64,000 bases of DNA from Bolinopsis microptera. Taxonomy: Eukaryota; Ctenophora; Tentaculata; Lobata; Bolinopsidae. Below the pieces are notes generated by a model. It was given only the letters and a program-made list of their open reading frames with translations. It was not told where the DNA came from and made no database searches. Positions 53,042 to 64,000 of the stretch are shown here, one piece after another; positions within the stretch are counted from its first letter, which is position 1, and every line of letters begins with the position of its first letter. The stretch spans positions 968,312-1,032,311 of the forward strand of contig NC_087084.1 in the NCBI RefSeq assembly GCF_026151205.1, read 5' to 3'. Both the position numbers and the translations under genes were made by a program.

Positions 53042-53813
53042 GGTGGCCCCAAAAGTCAGTAAACCCATACCTTGGTCTTAATAGCTCCGCCGTGTTTTAT
53101 ATTTGAGAGATGTTGGCTTCTGCAGATGGCATACGGTACTTACCTGTTCGAGGATTCCGTCGTCAAAATTTACAAATTCGCGAATAATTTAGACCACGCC
53201 CATTCGAATAATAAAACACCTATATTGTTTTCTCTGGACATGCTAGAACGCCTAATTTTTTTTCAGAGACGTAGATATCATGTTGCATAAGACCTGAAAA
53301 CATGAGGCAAAACGAATTAGAAATGACGAGAGTTATCAAGCATTTTCTGTATCTCGTTAACAAAATTGACTGGTGATTATGTGACACGGTGACACGACAC
53401 CTTAAGTTGGCACCCTTAACAATTCCCATAATGTTTAACGGGGTAGTTAACGGGGTCACCTTATCACGTGATTAGGTAAACCAATCACCTGATCACACGT
53501 AATGAATAAACTCGTTATGCTTCATATCTCGGTCATCTGAGAAGCTACAGTTCTAATTCTTTCAGGACAAACGTAATTCGAATGGCCAAACACAATTCAA
53601 TAACATTTAGCTTGATCCGACTATCCAAACTATCAAATAAATTGAAAATGAACCTCCATTTTGAAAAAAATGAACGCGAATATTTTTCGAGTTGACAAAT
53701 TCCTCGAACCAGTGGTGGTACGTAAGTCATACAAGAAAGAAGTATTTAAATTGGGCACTCAGTGACTTAGCAATAAACCAACGTATTGGTACTGATTTTT
53801 TGGCCACCCCTGT
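53042..53813. mobile_element. Mariner-type element, right-arm copy
   Basis: Mirror of 15350-16117. Termini CAGGGTGG and CCACCCCTG are present with small indels. Confidence 0.75.
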
Positions 53814-56329
53814 AGATTTCTTTTACCAACACATACCACGTGTAGTGGTGGCAGCATCTCCTGTACAGTACCAGCTGAGGTGAGGGCCGCCCGACTTCAC
53901 TAAACGTGTTGTCCGGTTGCTCACTGTAGCCCACCACGTACACCTTTACCCTTTTTAGTTATAGGTAGGGGCGGTAATGATGCCCAACGTTACCGAGTAC
54001 TGCCTACGGTTGATGATTGAGAGAAACCGGATCGTTAGTACTTCCGTGATAGAATCAGTAAATCCTCCAATTATTAACAACAATTGCGTTAAAAACCAAT
54101 CCCATGCATTGGCCGTTAGGACCGTTGGATTGAGCAGAAGATCGGCCATCAACATTGAGTATTCAATTTCTTTACCATAATTGAAAAATAAGCCATGTAT
54201 GAACATAAGAATTTCATGTAGTTTTGGAGTGGTCCGCTACCATTATCCCTCTTTCCTTCCTAACAAGTATAATCTTGCCTTCTGCCAGTTCAGCAGTTTT
54301 CTTCAACATTTTGTTTTGTCAACGGCGACTGGTTTCACCATCGCAAATACCCGGTTTGGCTGAAGTGTTTTTTATTTATTTTCTGCTTGAACGTATTCGT
54401 TTAGTGTTTCCCCGAGAAATTTTGTAATTTAACCTTTTGTCTTCCTACGAAATGATAATTATGAATTTTACATACTGTTTAAGTCACCATCATAAAACCA
54501 TTCTCATCTCTCTTCCACATATTGGCTATCAGCCTTCATATTGGCACATGAGGGAAAGGCTTTCCGCAGCTAAAATTAAGTTTTGGCGCACAGATCGACC
54601 TCGACTAAAACAAAATCTGAAGTCTGAAAAAACAATGTTTTGTAGTTAAAAGAAGAAATAAAACGAAAAGTTAAAGATGTGGATTCTCGGGATTCTCGTT
54701 ACTTTCAAGTGCGGTTCTGCTCAGCAGGATACAAAGGTGATGACAAATTTGTATTAAACGCTTGTAATCGCATGTAACTCTCCTTGTTACCCCTTTTAAA
54801 GGACCCGAATATTTAAGAACCAAAGCTTATAATAACCGGAAATCGCCTGCTGTTAACTCATTTTTGTGACTGTTTCCTGACCCAAAATTTGCACGAAAAA
54901 ATTAATTAACTAGGTTGCAGAACGATAACACTTCCTTATCTCTCACAAGCTGCTAAAACATTCTTTATGAAATTGTTAGTACCTGTAGAATCAGATAAAG
55001 TGAACGATTGCCCCGATCCTTCTGGTTTCAGCTTAACCCCCTAGGCCCTAGTCATGAGAACAATCGTTTCCTAAAATACGAAGCGTTCCATAATAAAAAT
55101 TGCATCACCTCTTTCTCCTGCTGACAAACCGCCACCTTAAAAGTAAACAAATTGTAGCTTCACCTCCCCACGAAAATCCCCATCTATTATACATTAATTG
55201 TTAATACGTAAATTTAAAGTTCTAATTTACGACGCTTCATTTCCATATTGGATCCTATTAGTAGTGATCGTAGCAATTACCACAGAAAAAATCCGTTAAT
55301 TTTATATTCTAGATCCTTATATGGGCATAACGTGACGTGAAGAGCCTTGCTGAAGTTCACCAGACACCAAAATAATTGAAATAGACAAATATGGTTTTCG
55401 TAATGATGGCCATAGGATCATCGAACTAGATAATCGTGCACAATATTATTTTTGTATAGAAAGATGCTAAATAAGTAACGAAGCTAGAATATAATTTGTG
55501 ATCGTTTCACTTATTTTTGTACTTTTTTAGATAATCTTACTATTAAAAGTACTGAAAATGTAGCATGATATCTTCGCTTAAAATCTGAAGTACTAATTAT
55601 CGGTTAGTTCAAACAAAAAATTTTAAAATTAAATAATTTTTTTTAATTAAAAAGTATCATTTAATAAAACTTATCCGGACCAGCCAGGGGTCACCAGTAA
55701 ATGGACTGTTCACTGATCAGTGGAGATAGTAGTTCAATCTACATGAGTAGGATGTAGTGTGAGTGTATCATCCAGAACTTTGATAGTCAAAATAGAAGTT
55801 TAGTTGCATCTGTATCGATATTCAAATCCGTAGTTTGTCATCTGACTAAGGAGTTGCGACTCGCCTTGAACCAAGTTATATCTAGTTATCCGACTCATTT
55901 TCGTCGACACATTTAAGGGACGCGCTCGCTACCCATTTTAAGGAGGGAGTATTCGGTAATGCAACGTTATTTCTGAAAACGATTTTTTTTTCATAACTTA
56001 ATAAAAGAATTTGACGAGTATTTTAAGTATAACGAACCAAAGCAGCATACTCACCGTTATTATGATAATCGATGCGGAGGTCATTTCTCCTTAAACTAAA
56101 ACCGAGCATTTCGCATCTCCATGATCATCTTAACAAATATATAATTATAAACTTAAACAAATAATAATCTAAACAAATATATACATCTAAACCAAATATA
56201 AAATCTAAAGCAAATATATAAAATACAAATCACCCGGAGACTCGCTGCGGAAACAAATATTGCACGCGCACGCGCGGTTGCAATATTTCACTATGTCCCT
56301 GCACCGGAGTGGGGGGGGGAGGAGGGAGG

Positions 56330-56374
<45 letters not shown>

Positions 56375-57346
56375 CGGCTAGCCGAGGAGGACATATTTTG
56401 CGTATAGCACGGAGGGCCTATCGGCCCCGCGTTGCTATACGAATTTTCCGCCCTCGGGTCGAGGAGATGTGGATTATATCCCCAGCCGGGCGTATTAACA
56501 GTGTAAATATATAATTTTATAAATAAACAATGGAGCTGTAAAAAACCACTCAAAAAAGGTCCTACTATTGTTGTAACCATGGTAACACGACACGAGTTCA
56601 ATGTAACCAATCATAAAGGGCTGAGTCGTATATAGGGCTGGAATGCACTGCATTCCTGGGCCCTGGAATAATGAATGCTAATGTCAATGACTAAGAATAT
56701 CAATAATAATAGGGGGATTATATGCTGATGTGTATTATGTTAAGTGTGTTATAATAACTTGATATAAATCAAAGTATCATGTCATCTGCTCACGAGCTGC
56801 ATGACAGCCCTACCGGACACAAATTAAAAATGATAGATAGAACATGTTAATAAGGAATTTCCACATGAACATACAGATAAACTAGAAAAATTTTTAGAGA
56901 ACGTTTTCCCCCCCCCGCTATAGATTGCTACTGGTCCAAATTAAATGTCACTTGTTAGCGGCTATATCTGAGCGGGCTGTATAGAGATATCGGGCCCTTT
57001 GACAAGCGGGCTGGTGAGAGCCCGCTATGCGAAAAACGCACCTGGTGAAATAATCTGGTAATCTTAGTTTTGCCTTATGATGGGTCAATCATTATTTTTA
57101 ATTTGTAGTTGACGAAAATGAGAGTCTCCACTCAGTGTGTTAAAACATAATTCTTTGTCGACGTTTCGGCTACATGCCTTTGTCCCTGTATATGACAAAC
57201 ATGTAGCCGAAACGTCCGACAAAGAATTATGTTTTAAACACACTGAGTGGAGACTCTCATTTCGTCGAACTACAATTAAAAATATATCATCTAAACAAAT
57301 ATATAAAACTTCCAAAATAATGGATATAAACAGATATCACGCTTAC

Positions 57347-57532
57347 TTCTACAATCGGCAGGGTACCCGTTGTTCTCGAGGGAAACGTCACATGTTATAA
57401 TTTGTGTTTCCTGATCTGCGTACTGGTAGCCACTATCACACACGATGGTGGAGTCCTCGCCATCTGCCAACCGGGTACCAGAAGGTGTCGTTCCGGTTAT
57501 CGTATTCATCACGATCGGGACCGTACACACGT
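57347..57532 (-). CDS. Exon 5', sushi/CCP domain, right copy
   Basis: 186 nt, same length and phase as exon 5. Encodes VCTVPIVMNTITGTTPSG and IITCDVSLENNGYPADCR, with at least five residue changes from the left copy. The sequence is clean here, so the changes look like real divergence. Confidence 0.75.
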
Positions 57533-57747
57533 CTAAAAAGGTTAATTTCGTTATATGAAGAATATTTTATCGATGTCCAATGTCCATGGTCCAACGTTTT
57601 ATAATTTTTTTGGTTTGATAATTCACGACCAAATTACCAAACCACAAAAAATTAGTAGCAATTGCACTAATCAAGTCTACATGACAGTCGAACGGCAGTT
57701 TTAGTTATGATTCTTTTGAATAATCTTTGATTCTGAATGAAAGATTT

Positions 57748-58247
57748 TACATAGTACATGATACTGTATTACATAGTACAGTATGTACTGTATTACATAG
57801 TACAGTATGTACTGTATTACATAGTACATGATACTGTATTACATAGTACATGATACTGTATTACATAGTACATGATACTGTATTACATAGTACATGATAC
57901 TGTATTACATAGTACATGATACTGTATTACATAGTACATGATACTGTATTACATAGTACATGATACTGTATTACATAGTACATGATACTGTATTACATAG
58001 TACATGATACTGTATTACATAGTACATGATACTGTATTACATAGTACATGATACTGTATTACATAGTACATGATACTGTATTACATAGTACATGATACTG
58101 TATTACATAGTACATGATACTGTATTACATAGTACATGATACTGTATTACATAGTACATGATACTGTATTACATAGTACATGATACTGTATTACATAGTA
58201 CATGATACTGTATTACATAGTACATGATACTGTATTACATAGTACAT
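57748..58247. repeat. 22-bp satellite, right arm (~23 units)
   Basis: Same unit as 11316-11461 but over three times longer; two units near 57770-57810 carry a CAGTATGTACTG variant. Confidence 0.94.
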
Positions 58248-58868
58248 GGTTAGAGCAAGTTGATGATGATTATACTGTACTGATACAATATCCCAAATGA
58301 TTTTTTCAAATTAACGAATCAGTGACACAGATAGGGCAATTTAAGAATCAAAAGAGAAATCTCAATCACACCACAGTTCAAAATGTATGTGCGATTATTT
58401 TCGGGAAATCAAAATCGTCCGGATATGATAGTTTATCTCTATTATAATTCAGAAAATTCTGTACACAATTCAGGTGCATGGTTCTGTGTGCCACGGTAAA
58501 TAATAGAAAATTAAAATGGGCTGTTCAAATCATTATCTCAATCATTCCTTACGATGCAACCTGTAAACTTACTGCCTGTAACGAAATATTTCAATTCCTA
58601 CAATTGAACGTTAACTCATTGGTAACCTCAAATCGTTAAGACTATGAATATGATATCATATCAACTCACAATTCCAACGACGCCAAAGCGTACCTGTCGC
58701 TGTAGAACCGATAAACTAGACCTAAGCCATACCAATCATTAAAAATAACTGGAGTGACTGCAGCTTATGGTAGATTAAACATTAGAAGTTTTTAGTAGGT
58801 TGCATATTAAAAAATTAAAAAATTTTTTTTTTTTTTAAACAAAAAAAAACATTAGAAGTTAAACTTAC

Positions 58869-58954
58869 TGGCGCAATCCTCAGCCTTGGTGCTTCCATCA
58901 CTTACAGTTCCTAACGAGCCAGCACATTCTACACATTCTGTAGCCTCCGCCAAG
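58869..58954 (-). CDS. Exon 4', right copy
   Basis: 86 nt with intact splice sites (acceptor mirror at 58955, donor mirror at 58868). Encodes the same SLAEATECVECAGSLGTVSD module end as exon 4. Confidence 0.8.
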
Positions 58955-59112
58955 CTGAAAGTAAGTGTCAGAATATGAAATGTTATTTAATGAAATGTTA
59001 AACATACTGTTCGTCACTTTCAAACTACCATAACAATTCGATTGGGCGTTATTGGTTAAACACTGTCACGTGTCATAACATGGTTTACCTAATACCTCCA
59101 CACCAGTAGCGC

Positions 59113-60312
59113 ATTGAACTCACCTGTATGAGTCTAGAGGACACGTTTCACATTGAACTCACCTGTATGAGTCTAGAGGACACGTTTCACATTGAACTCA
59201 CCTGTATGAGTCTAGAGGACACGTTTCACATTGAACTAACCTGTATGAGTCTAGAGGACACGTTTCACATTGAACTAACCTGTATGAGTCTAGAGGACAC
59301 GTTTCACATTGAACTCACCTGTATGAGTCTAGAAGACACGTTTCACATTGAACTCACCTGTATGAGTCTAGAGGACACGTTTCACATTGAACTCACCTGT
59401 ATGAGTCTAGAGGACACGTTTCACATTGAACTCACCTGTATGAGTCTAGAGGACACGTTTCACATTGAACTCACCTGTATGAGTCTAGAGGACACGTTTC
59501 ACATTGAACTAACCTGTATGAGTCTAGAGGACACGTTTCACATTGAACTCACCTGTATGAGTCTAGAAGACACGTTTCACATTGAACTCACCTGTATGAG
59601 TCTAGAGGACACGTTTCACATTGAACTAACTTGTATGAGTCTAGAGGACACGTTTCACATTGAACTCACCTGTATGAGTCTAACGGACACGTTTCACATT
59701 GAACTCACCTGTATGAGTCTAGAGGACACGTTTCACATTGAACTCACCTGTATGAGTCTAGAGGACACGTTTCACATTGAACTCACCTGTATGAGTCTAG
59801 AGGACACGTTTCACATTGAACTCACCTGTATGAGTCTAGAGGACACGTTTCACATTGAACTCACCTGTATGAGTCTAGAGGACACGTTTCACATTGAACT
59901 CACCTGTATGAGTCTAGAGGACACGTTTCACATTGAACTCACCTGTATGAGTCTAGAGGACACGTTTCACATTGAACTCACCTGTATGAGTCTAGAGGAC
60001 ACGTTTCACATTGAACTCACCTGTATGAGTCTAGAGGACACGTTTCACATTGAACTCACCTGTATGAGTCTAGAGGACACGTTTCACATTGAACTCACCT
60101 GTATGAGTCTAGAGAACACGTTTCGCATTGAACTCACCTGTATGAGTCTAGAGGACACGTTTCACATTGAACTCACCTGTATGAGTCTAGAGGACACGTT
60201 TCACATTGAACTCACCTGTATGAGTCTAACGGACACGTTTCGCATTGAACTCACCTGTATGAGTCTAGAGGACACGTTTCACATTGAACTAACCTGTATG
60301 AGTCTAACGGAC
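59113..60312 (-). repeat. 39-bp donor minisatellite, right arm (~31 units)
   Basis: Same unit as 5257-9807 but about a quarter of the length. Unit variants differ from the left arm: here most units are GTGAGT with a few GTTAGT, and the GACAGT form common on the left is missing. Confidence 0.94.
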
Positions 60313-60372
60313 ACGTGTCACAACCTGTTTGATCGGACTTAGCTTTGGTACCGGCGGGACAACCTCTACAAC
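60294..60372 (-). CDS. Exon 3', right copy
   Basis: 79 nt, same module as exon 3. Its first donor is ACAG|GTTAGT, weaker than the GTGAGT used by the left copy, so the next unit's donor could compete. Confidence 0.78.
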
Positions 60373-60452
60373 CTGATAACGCACAGTTTAGTTAATTAAG
60401 CTGATTAGTAAAGTTATAGAAATATTGAATTACACTTATGACTGCAACAAGT

Positions 60453-62953
60453 CTGCCGTTTTCTGACAAAAGTGCTTAAGTAACACAAGGTTCATTTTGT
60501 GCAAATTGACTTTAAAGATTTCAATTCTGTAGTTGCTCTGGGCTAGCTGCTGTCAAATTTAAACTGCACCCACTATGTTTCTAAGGTGCTTTGTCGGCTT
60601 TTGAGACTTATGACAAGGTTTCATCATCCTAACTTTTTGGAAAGTGCCTCAAAATCACAAATTATAGTTTCAATTTCTTAGAAAAGTGCTTAAGTACAGT
60701 CACATCGGCAAATACTACATGTTCTGATGAAAATGACCCGTTCAAACCATTGGTCATCGAAGGTAAAACGAAAAATTAGCCTAAAACTGTTGTGATGAAA
60801 CATTGGTTGTAAATAGGGGACACGCTGAAATAGAAAATTTGAAATTTCGTTTTTTGAGAAAAGTGCTTAAGTACAGCCACATCAGCAAAAGCTTCATGTT
60901 CTGATGAAAATGACCCGTTCAAACCATTGGTCATCGAAAGTAAAACGAAAAATTAGCCTAAAACTGTTGTGATGAAACATTGGTTGTAAATAGGGGACAC
61001 GCTGAAATAGAAAATTTAAAAATTTCGTTTTCTGAGAAAAGTGCTTAAGTACAGCCACATTAGTGGGAACTTTATCTGCGATCATTCTGACCTAAAATTT
61101 TACGACAAATTGATTGATGGTGGTTTAAGAACACGAAAACACTCCCTTCTCCCCAGCGGATTAAAAAATAGTCGGAATTTTACCAGCATTTCAACGAAGA
61201 GTTGATTGGTGAAAGTACGGGATAATAATAAATAATTTTCTTTCTCTCGAAAATAAATTAAGAACTCAGATGAGGCTTCCTTCATAAAGACCAATGATTT
61301 GCGAATTATTGATATCGTAACGCGAGGCAAAGAAAAACAAGCGTATAACAATGTAACATAATTGTTGTACATAAATAAATGGTAAATATAATAATAATAC
61401 AAGAAATAGCGGAAAATAGATGATTTTTAGTCAAACACTCGATTAAGATCTGTTATATCTGTACTATCAGGCAAGTTCATCCAGAATACCCTACTATTCG
61501 GGGCCATAAGCCTGCACAGTTTACGTATATAATGTCTTGTTTTTTGGGAGTAGCTATCCCCCGGGGCTCTTCCTGGGCGAAAGCTATTTTTCAACCTATG
61601 GAAATGAGTCTCTCGTCTTTTTGTCTGAGAAATGGAGTGAAATGAAAGGAAACCTCGTCATGATTTGTTTTCCATTCCATTTCTACAGACCCACGCTGGA
61701 AACTTACAACTTTAACATCTTTAGTTTTTTAGTTGCTTGTTCCGTAGGACCTTGGCCACGATTCAAAGTCTGTGCAGTTCATGCTTATCGCAGTACCCAC
61801 CTGTTCAACTGCCTGAACAAAGTCCTTATAATCATGAAGTTGACCTGATTGTTTAATGGACAACTCCACTTTATGGTGGAATGAGTCTGCACTCATAAAG
61901 GTGTGCACTGGCTCTAGATACTTGACCGTTATCTTGTCCAGGTCAACATCTGGGCTGTTAATAATTGAACATAGGGCAGTGAATAAAGTACAACACTTGT
62001 TTTGAGCAGAACAATTGTCTGCCCAAAAAATGATCTCCCTGCTACCACCAATCTTACCAACTGGCAAAATGTTTTATTGCCCTTATCCAAGTCGAGGACA
62101 CATTCTCATCTTTCCTTCCTGCGATTGACTCATTCCAAAGAATCGCTAAAGGAGCTCCGTCTGACCCCAGCCTCGCGAAGGTCTCGTTAAATGTGACAAG
62201 GCGTCTTGTAAAAATCGCCTCCTTGTACTCCGGCATGTGTGGTAGTAAAAGAACTTTCTCCATATCAACAGAGAAGGAGCAGTGAAGCAAATCGCTTCTA
62301 TCTCTTTGGTAATGTTCCCTTAGCTTGCCTGTCGATAATCCCGCCAGTCTCAAATAATAAGAGAATAAAAAATTTTAGAGCAAATTATGACGTATATTTT
62401 GAAACGTTCTGCATTGACAAATCGGCAATTTTGACGGCGAAGCTAGCGTTTCTGAAGTTTATGACCATCACCAATCGATCCACCGTGAAAATTTAGATTT
62501 GTTAGTACCGATTATATAGTTTCAGTTGGCAGAATCAACATTTAATTAAACGTATAATGGCACTTAAGCACTTTTGTGAGAAAACGAGCCCGTTTTCACA
62601 AAAGTGCTTAAGTGACATAAATTCTTTTTTCCCAGGCCAAAAGACCCACGATCACCAAATTGCCGTCACTAGGCCAGTTTTGGACGTAGAAAACAATGCC
62701 ACCGTTTTCAGTTCTCGAAATGGCATCATTTTTGAAATAAACGGCACCCGTTTTCCAAAATGTTACTTAAGCACTTTTCTCAGAAAAATTACCATTTTTT
62801 GCATTTTAGGGGGTTCCAAAAAGGGGGTTTTGGGGGGTCGGCGAATGTATCCAATGGTCCTCAGGGATAGTTCTTGACCCAAAAACAAAAGTTAGACCAA
62901 AAAACCCGAAATTTCCAAAATGTTACTTAAGCACTTTTGTCAGAAAACGGCAG
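60453..62953. mobile_element. 2501-bp terminal-inverted-repeat DNA transposon, right arm only
   Basis: Perfect 33-bp inverted termini (60453-60485 and 62921-62953) starting CTGCCGTTTTCTGACAAAAG. Flanks are AAGT on both sides (60449-60452, 62954-62957). The left arm at ~5121 has the empty site GAGTAACCC. The motif AAGTGCTTAAGT recurs near both ends: at 60470, 60683, 60860 and 61038 on one side, and at 62560, 62601, 62762 and 62921 (either strand) on the other. Two ~175-bp blocks at 60683-60860 and 60860-61038 are near-identical. Confidence 0.9.
61729..62353 (-). pseudogene. Broken transposase-like gene with DNCSAQNK motif
   Basis: Two overlapping minus-strand frames look like one protein broken by a frameshift near 62060. 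The first (62353-62054) has FSVDMEKVLLLPHMP, IFTRRLVTFNETFARLG and ILWNESIAGRKDEN. The second (62067-61729) has EIIFWADNCSAQNKCCTLF and KYLEPVHTFMSADSFHHKVE. This order matches an abundant uncharacterised protein family in invertebrate genomes. The two Asp boxes (SVD, ADNC) and later Glu/His-rich block could be a DDE-type core. N- and C-terminal parts were not found, so the element is probably non-autonomous. Confidence 0.7.
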
Positions 62954-63035
62954 AAGTAACCCAACAATCTCGTAATATACTTCAAAATCATTTTGGTGAA
63001 TATACAGGGACAAAATATCGGCTAATTCAACTTAC

Positions 63036-63123
63036 CCTCGCCATCTATAACGAACCCTTGTTCACATGTTGCTGCTTGTCCTGACGAGTCAGCATCTGCA
63101 AAATCAAAATTTGCTCCAATAAC
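63036..63123 (-). CDS. Exon 2', right copy
   Basis: 88 nt; encodes ANFDFADADSSGQAATCEQG, with one residue change (SDAD to ADAD) from exon 2. The in-frame ATG upstream (MIIVNAFSQ) is uninterrupted, whereas exon 1 has no counterpart on this side. Confidence 0.78.
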
Positions 63124-63305
63124 CTGAGAAAAAGCGTTCACTATTATCATGGTTATGGTGAGAGGATAGTAATGTAAAATTCCCAATCTGGGTGGATGCA
63201 ACAAAACATAACCTCAAATTAGTTTTGGTCATCAGATGCCACACTCTCATTTGAAGGGTTCGAGGATGACTTTCATTACGAGAGGGGAGAAAATTAAAAT
63301 TTGTC

Positions 63306-64000
63306 GAGCAAGTTCAGTTTTCTGTGCGTCTGTATTTATTATTTTGTAGTTGTATACTAGGTAGTGCGCCATCGACAGTGAGCCGCGCGTGCCGACTGTA
63401 GGATGGTTTTTTAGCGCTAATTTCGGCCAGCACAATTTTCTTCAAACAAATAGATATTGAGTATCCTTCCCGACCTCCGATTGCAACAAAAATTGGCAAG
63501 CTTACTCATAAACCTACAAGGAAAGTGTCCGAAAAATTTAAAGCATATCCAACCATCTAATCAGACATTATGTTACAGCTAAAAGCAACGTATTTTGCCC
63601 CATTTTGATTACTATATCAAATACTAAATAGCTGTAAAACATGGCGAAGTTCCCCCATTCTACGGTAAACTCCGATATCAACCAAATTTTTCGGACAGTT
63701 GTGAAAGCCCTATTGAAAGGTCGTCGCCAATTTTCAGGATGATCTCATTCAAGGAACCGAAGATATATCCGAATAATACGACAAAAAAATGAACGAATTT
63801 GGTCAAGTTACGCGACTTTTACAGCTAATTTTGCTCCAAAAGCCGCGCACCATTAAATATGGCACATAGGCGAAACTCACTGATCTTTCCAAAAAGGTAT
63901 GACAAATTTGGTATTGTGAAAATTCTCACAGTCTCTAGAAAACAATGGTACAAAAAATTTTTAAATCCGAGCAAGTTTATTTTTTATCGTGCAACCCCTA
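63306..64000. other. Flank beyond the right arm
   Basis: Unrelated to the sequence left of 4640. Only short open frames; no recognisable gene or repeat. Confidence 0.5.

Larger units (their letters stand above)
42436..55990 (-). pseudogene. Error-rich mirror of exons 22 to 6
   Basis: Recognisable mirrors include exon 22' (~42436-42583), exon 21' (~42708-42850), exon 20' (~46032-46343), exon 19' (~46523-47575), exon 18' (~47893-47990), exons 17'-13' (48670-50700), exons 12'/11' around the 9-bp array, exon 10' (before ~52090), exon 9' (~53830-53990) and exon 6' (~55683-55975). All contain indels. Intron elements are mirrored too: LINE 43200-45950, 50-bp repeat ~47750-47895, 19/21-bp repeat 49955-50482. 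Confidence 0.7.
34604..63305 (-). repeat. Right arm of the giant inverted repeat
   Basis: Reverse complement of ~4640-34393. Order and orientation of exons, satellites, LINE, Penelope element and MITEs are mirrored. Sequence is clean at 34604 to ~38100 and from ~57250, and error-rich between. It lacks exon 1, the 121-bp MITE and the Helitron, and has an extra 2.5-kb transposon. Confidence 0.92.

Noticed and set aside
56230-56610. Proline-rich (minus) and glycine-rich (plus) open frames
   Set aside because: They come from an artefactual run of about 40 G that replaces a hairpin present in the left arm.
34604-63305. Describing the right arm as an independent pseudogene
   Set aside because: Most of its breaks are confined to the stretch that also shows homopolymer errors, while both ends are intact. 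Sequencing or assembly error explains the breaks better than decay.

Overview
This is animal nuclear DNA: AT-rich, with many GT-AG introns, transposons and satellites. Nothing in the window fixes the species. The gene style, the Penelope-like elements and the mariner/Helitron debris suggest an aquatic invertebrate such as a cnidarian, sponge or other early-branching animal; that placement is inference.

The dominant structure is one giant inverted repeat. Positions ~4640-34393 (left arm) reappear in reverse complement at ~34604-63305 (right arm), separated by a spacer of about 210 bp. Outside the arms (1-4640 and 63306-64000) the sequences are unrelated. The left arm reads cleanly. The right arm is clean near the centre (34604 to ~38100) and near its outer end (~57250-63305). 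Between these it is full of one-base indels and long G runs, as in unpolished long-read sequence. The outer ends also differ by substitutions that change amino acids, by VNTR length and by transposon presence/absence, so the right arm is not simply the same molecule read backwards. A misjoin of two divergent haplotypes and a real inverted duplication are both possible.

The left arm (+ strand) carries most of a large immunoglobulin-superfamily cell-surface gene. It has a signal-peptide exon (4534-4575), a cysteine-rich ephrin-receptor-like/GCC2-GCC3 type module (exons 2-4), a sushi/CCP module (exon 5), about 13 Ig domains (exons 6-23), and then a 465-bp-period tandem array of near-identical 291-bp Ig exons (27533-34350). 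Every traced module boundary is in phase 1. No transmembrane or cytoplasmic exon appears, because the sequence turns back on itself inside the Ig array. I worked out the exon chain by hand from splice sites and reading phase.

The most unusual feature is that several minisatellites sit exactly on exon-intron junctions and multiply the splice site. A 39-bp unit with a donor is repeated ~117 times after exon 3, a 46-bp unit with an acceptor 12 times before exon 10, and a 50-bp unit with a donor 4 times after exon 18. A duplicated exon segment beginning with AGGT, wrapped around a 9-bp satellite, appears to have created a new intron inside exon 11/12.

Mobile elements include an intact Penelope-like element (RT plus GIY-YIG) inserted in an Ig exon, a Jockey/I-type LINE remnant, mariner-type and other MITEs, a short Helitron, and, only in the right arm, a 2.5-kb terminal-inverted-repeat transposon with a broken DNCxxQNK-type transposase. 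The first 4.5 kb holds a reverse-transcriptase fragment and otherwise unrecognised DNA.
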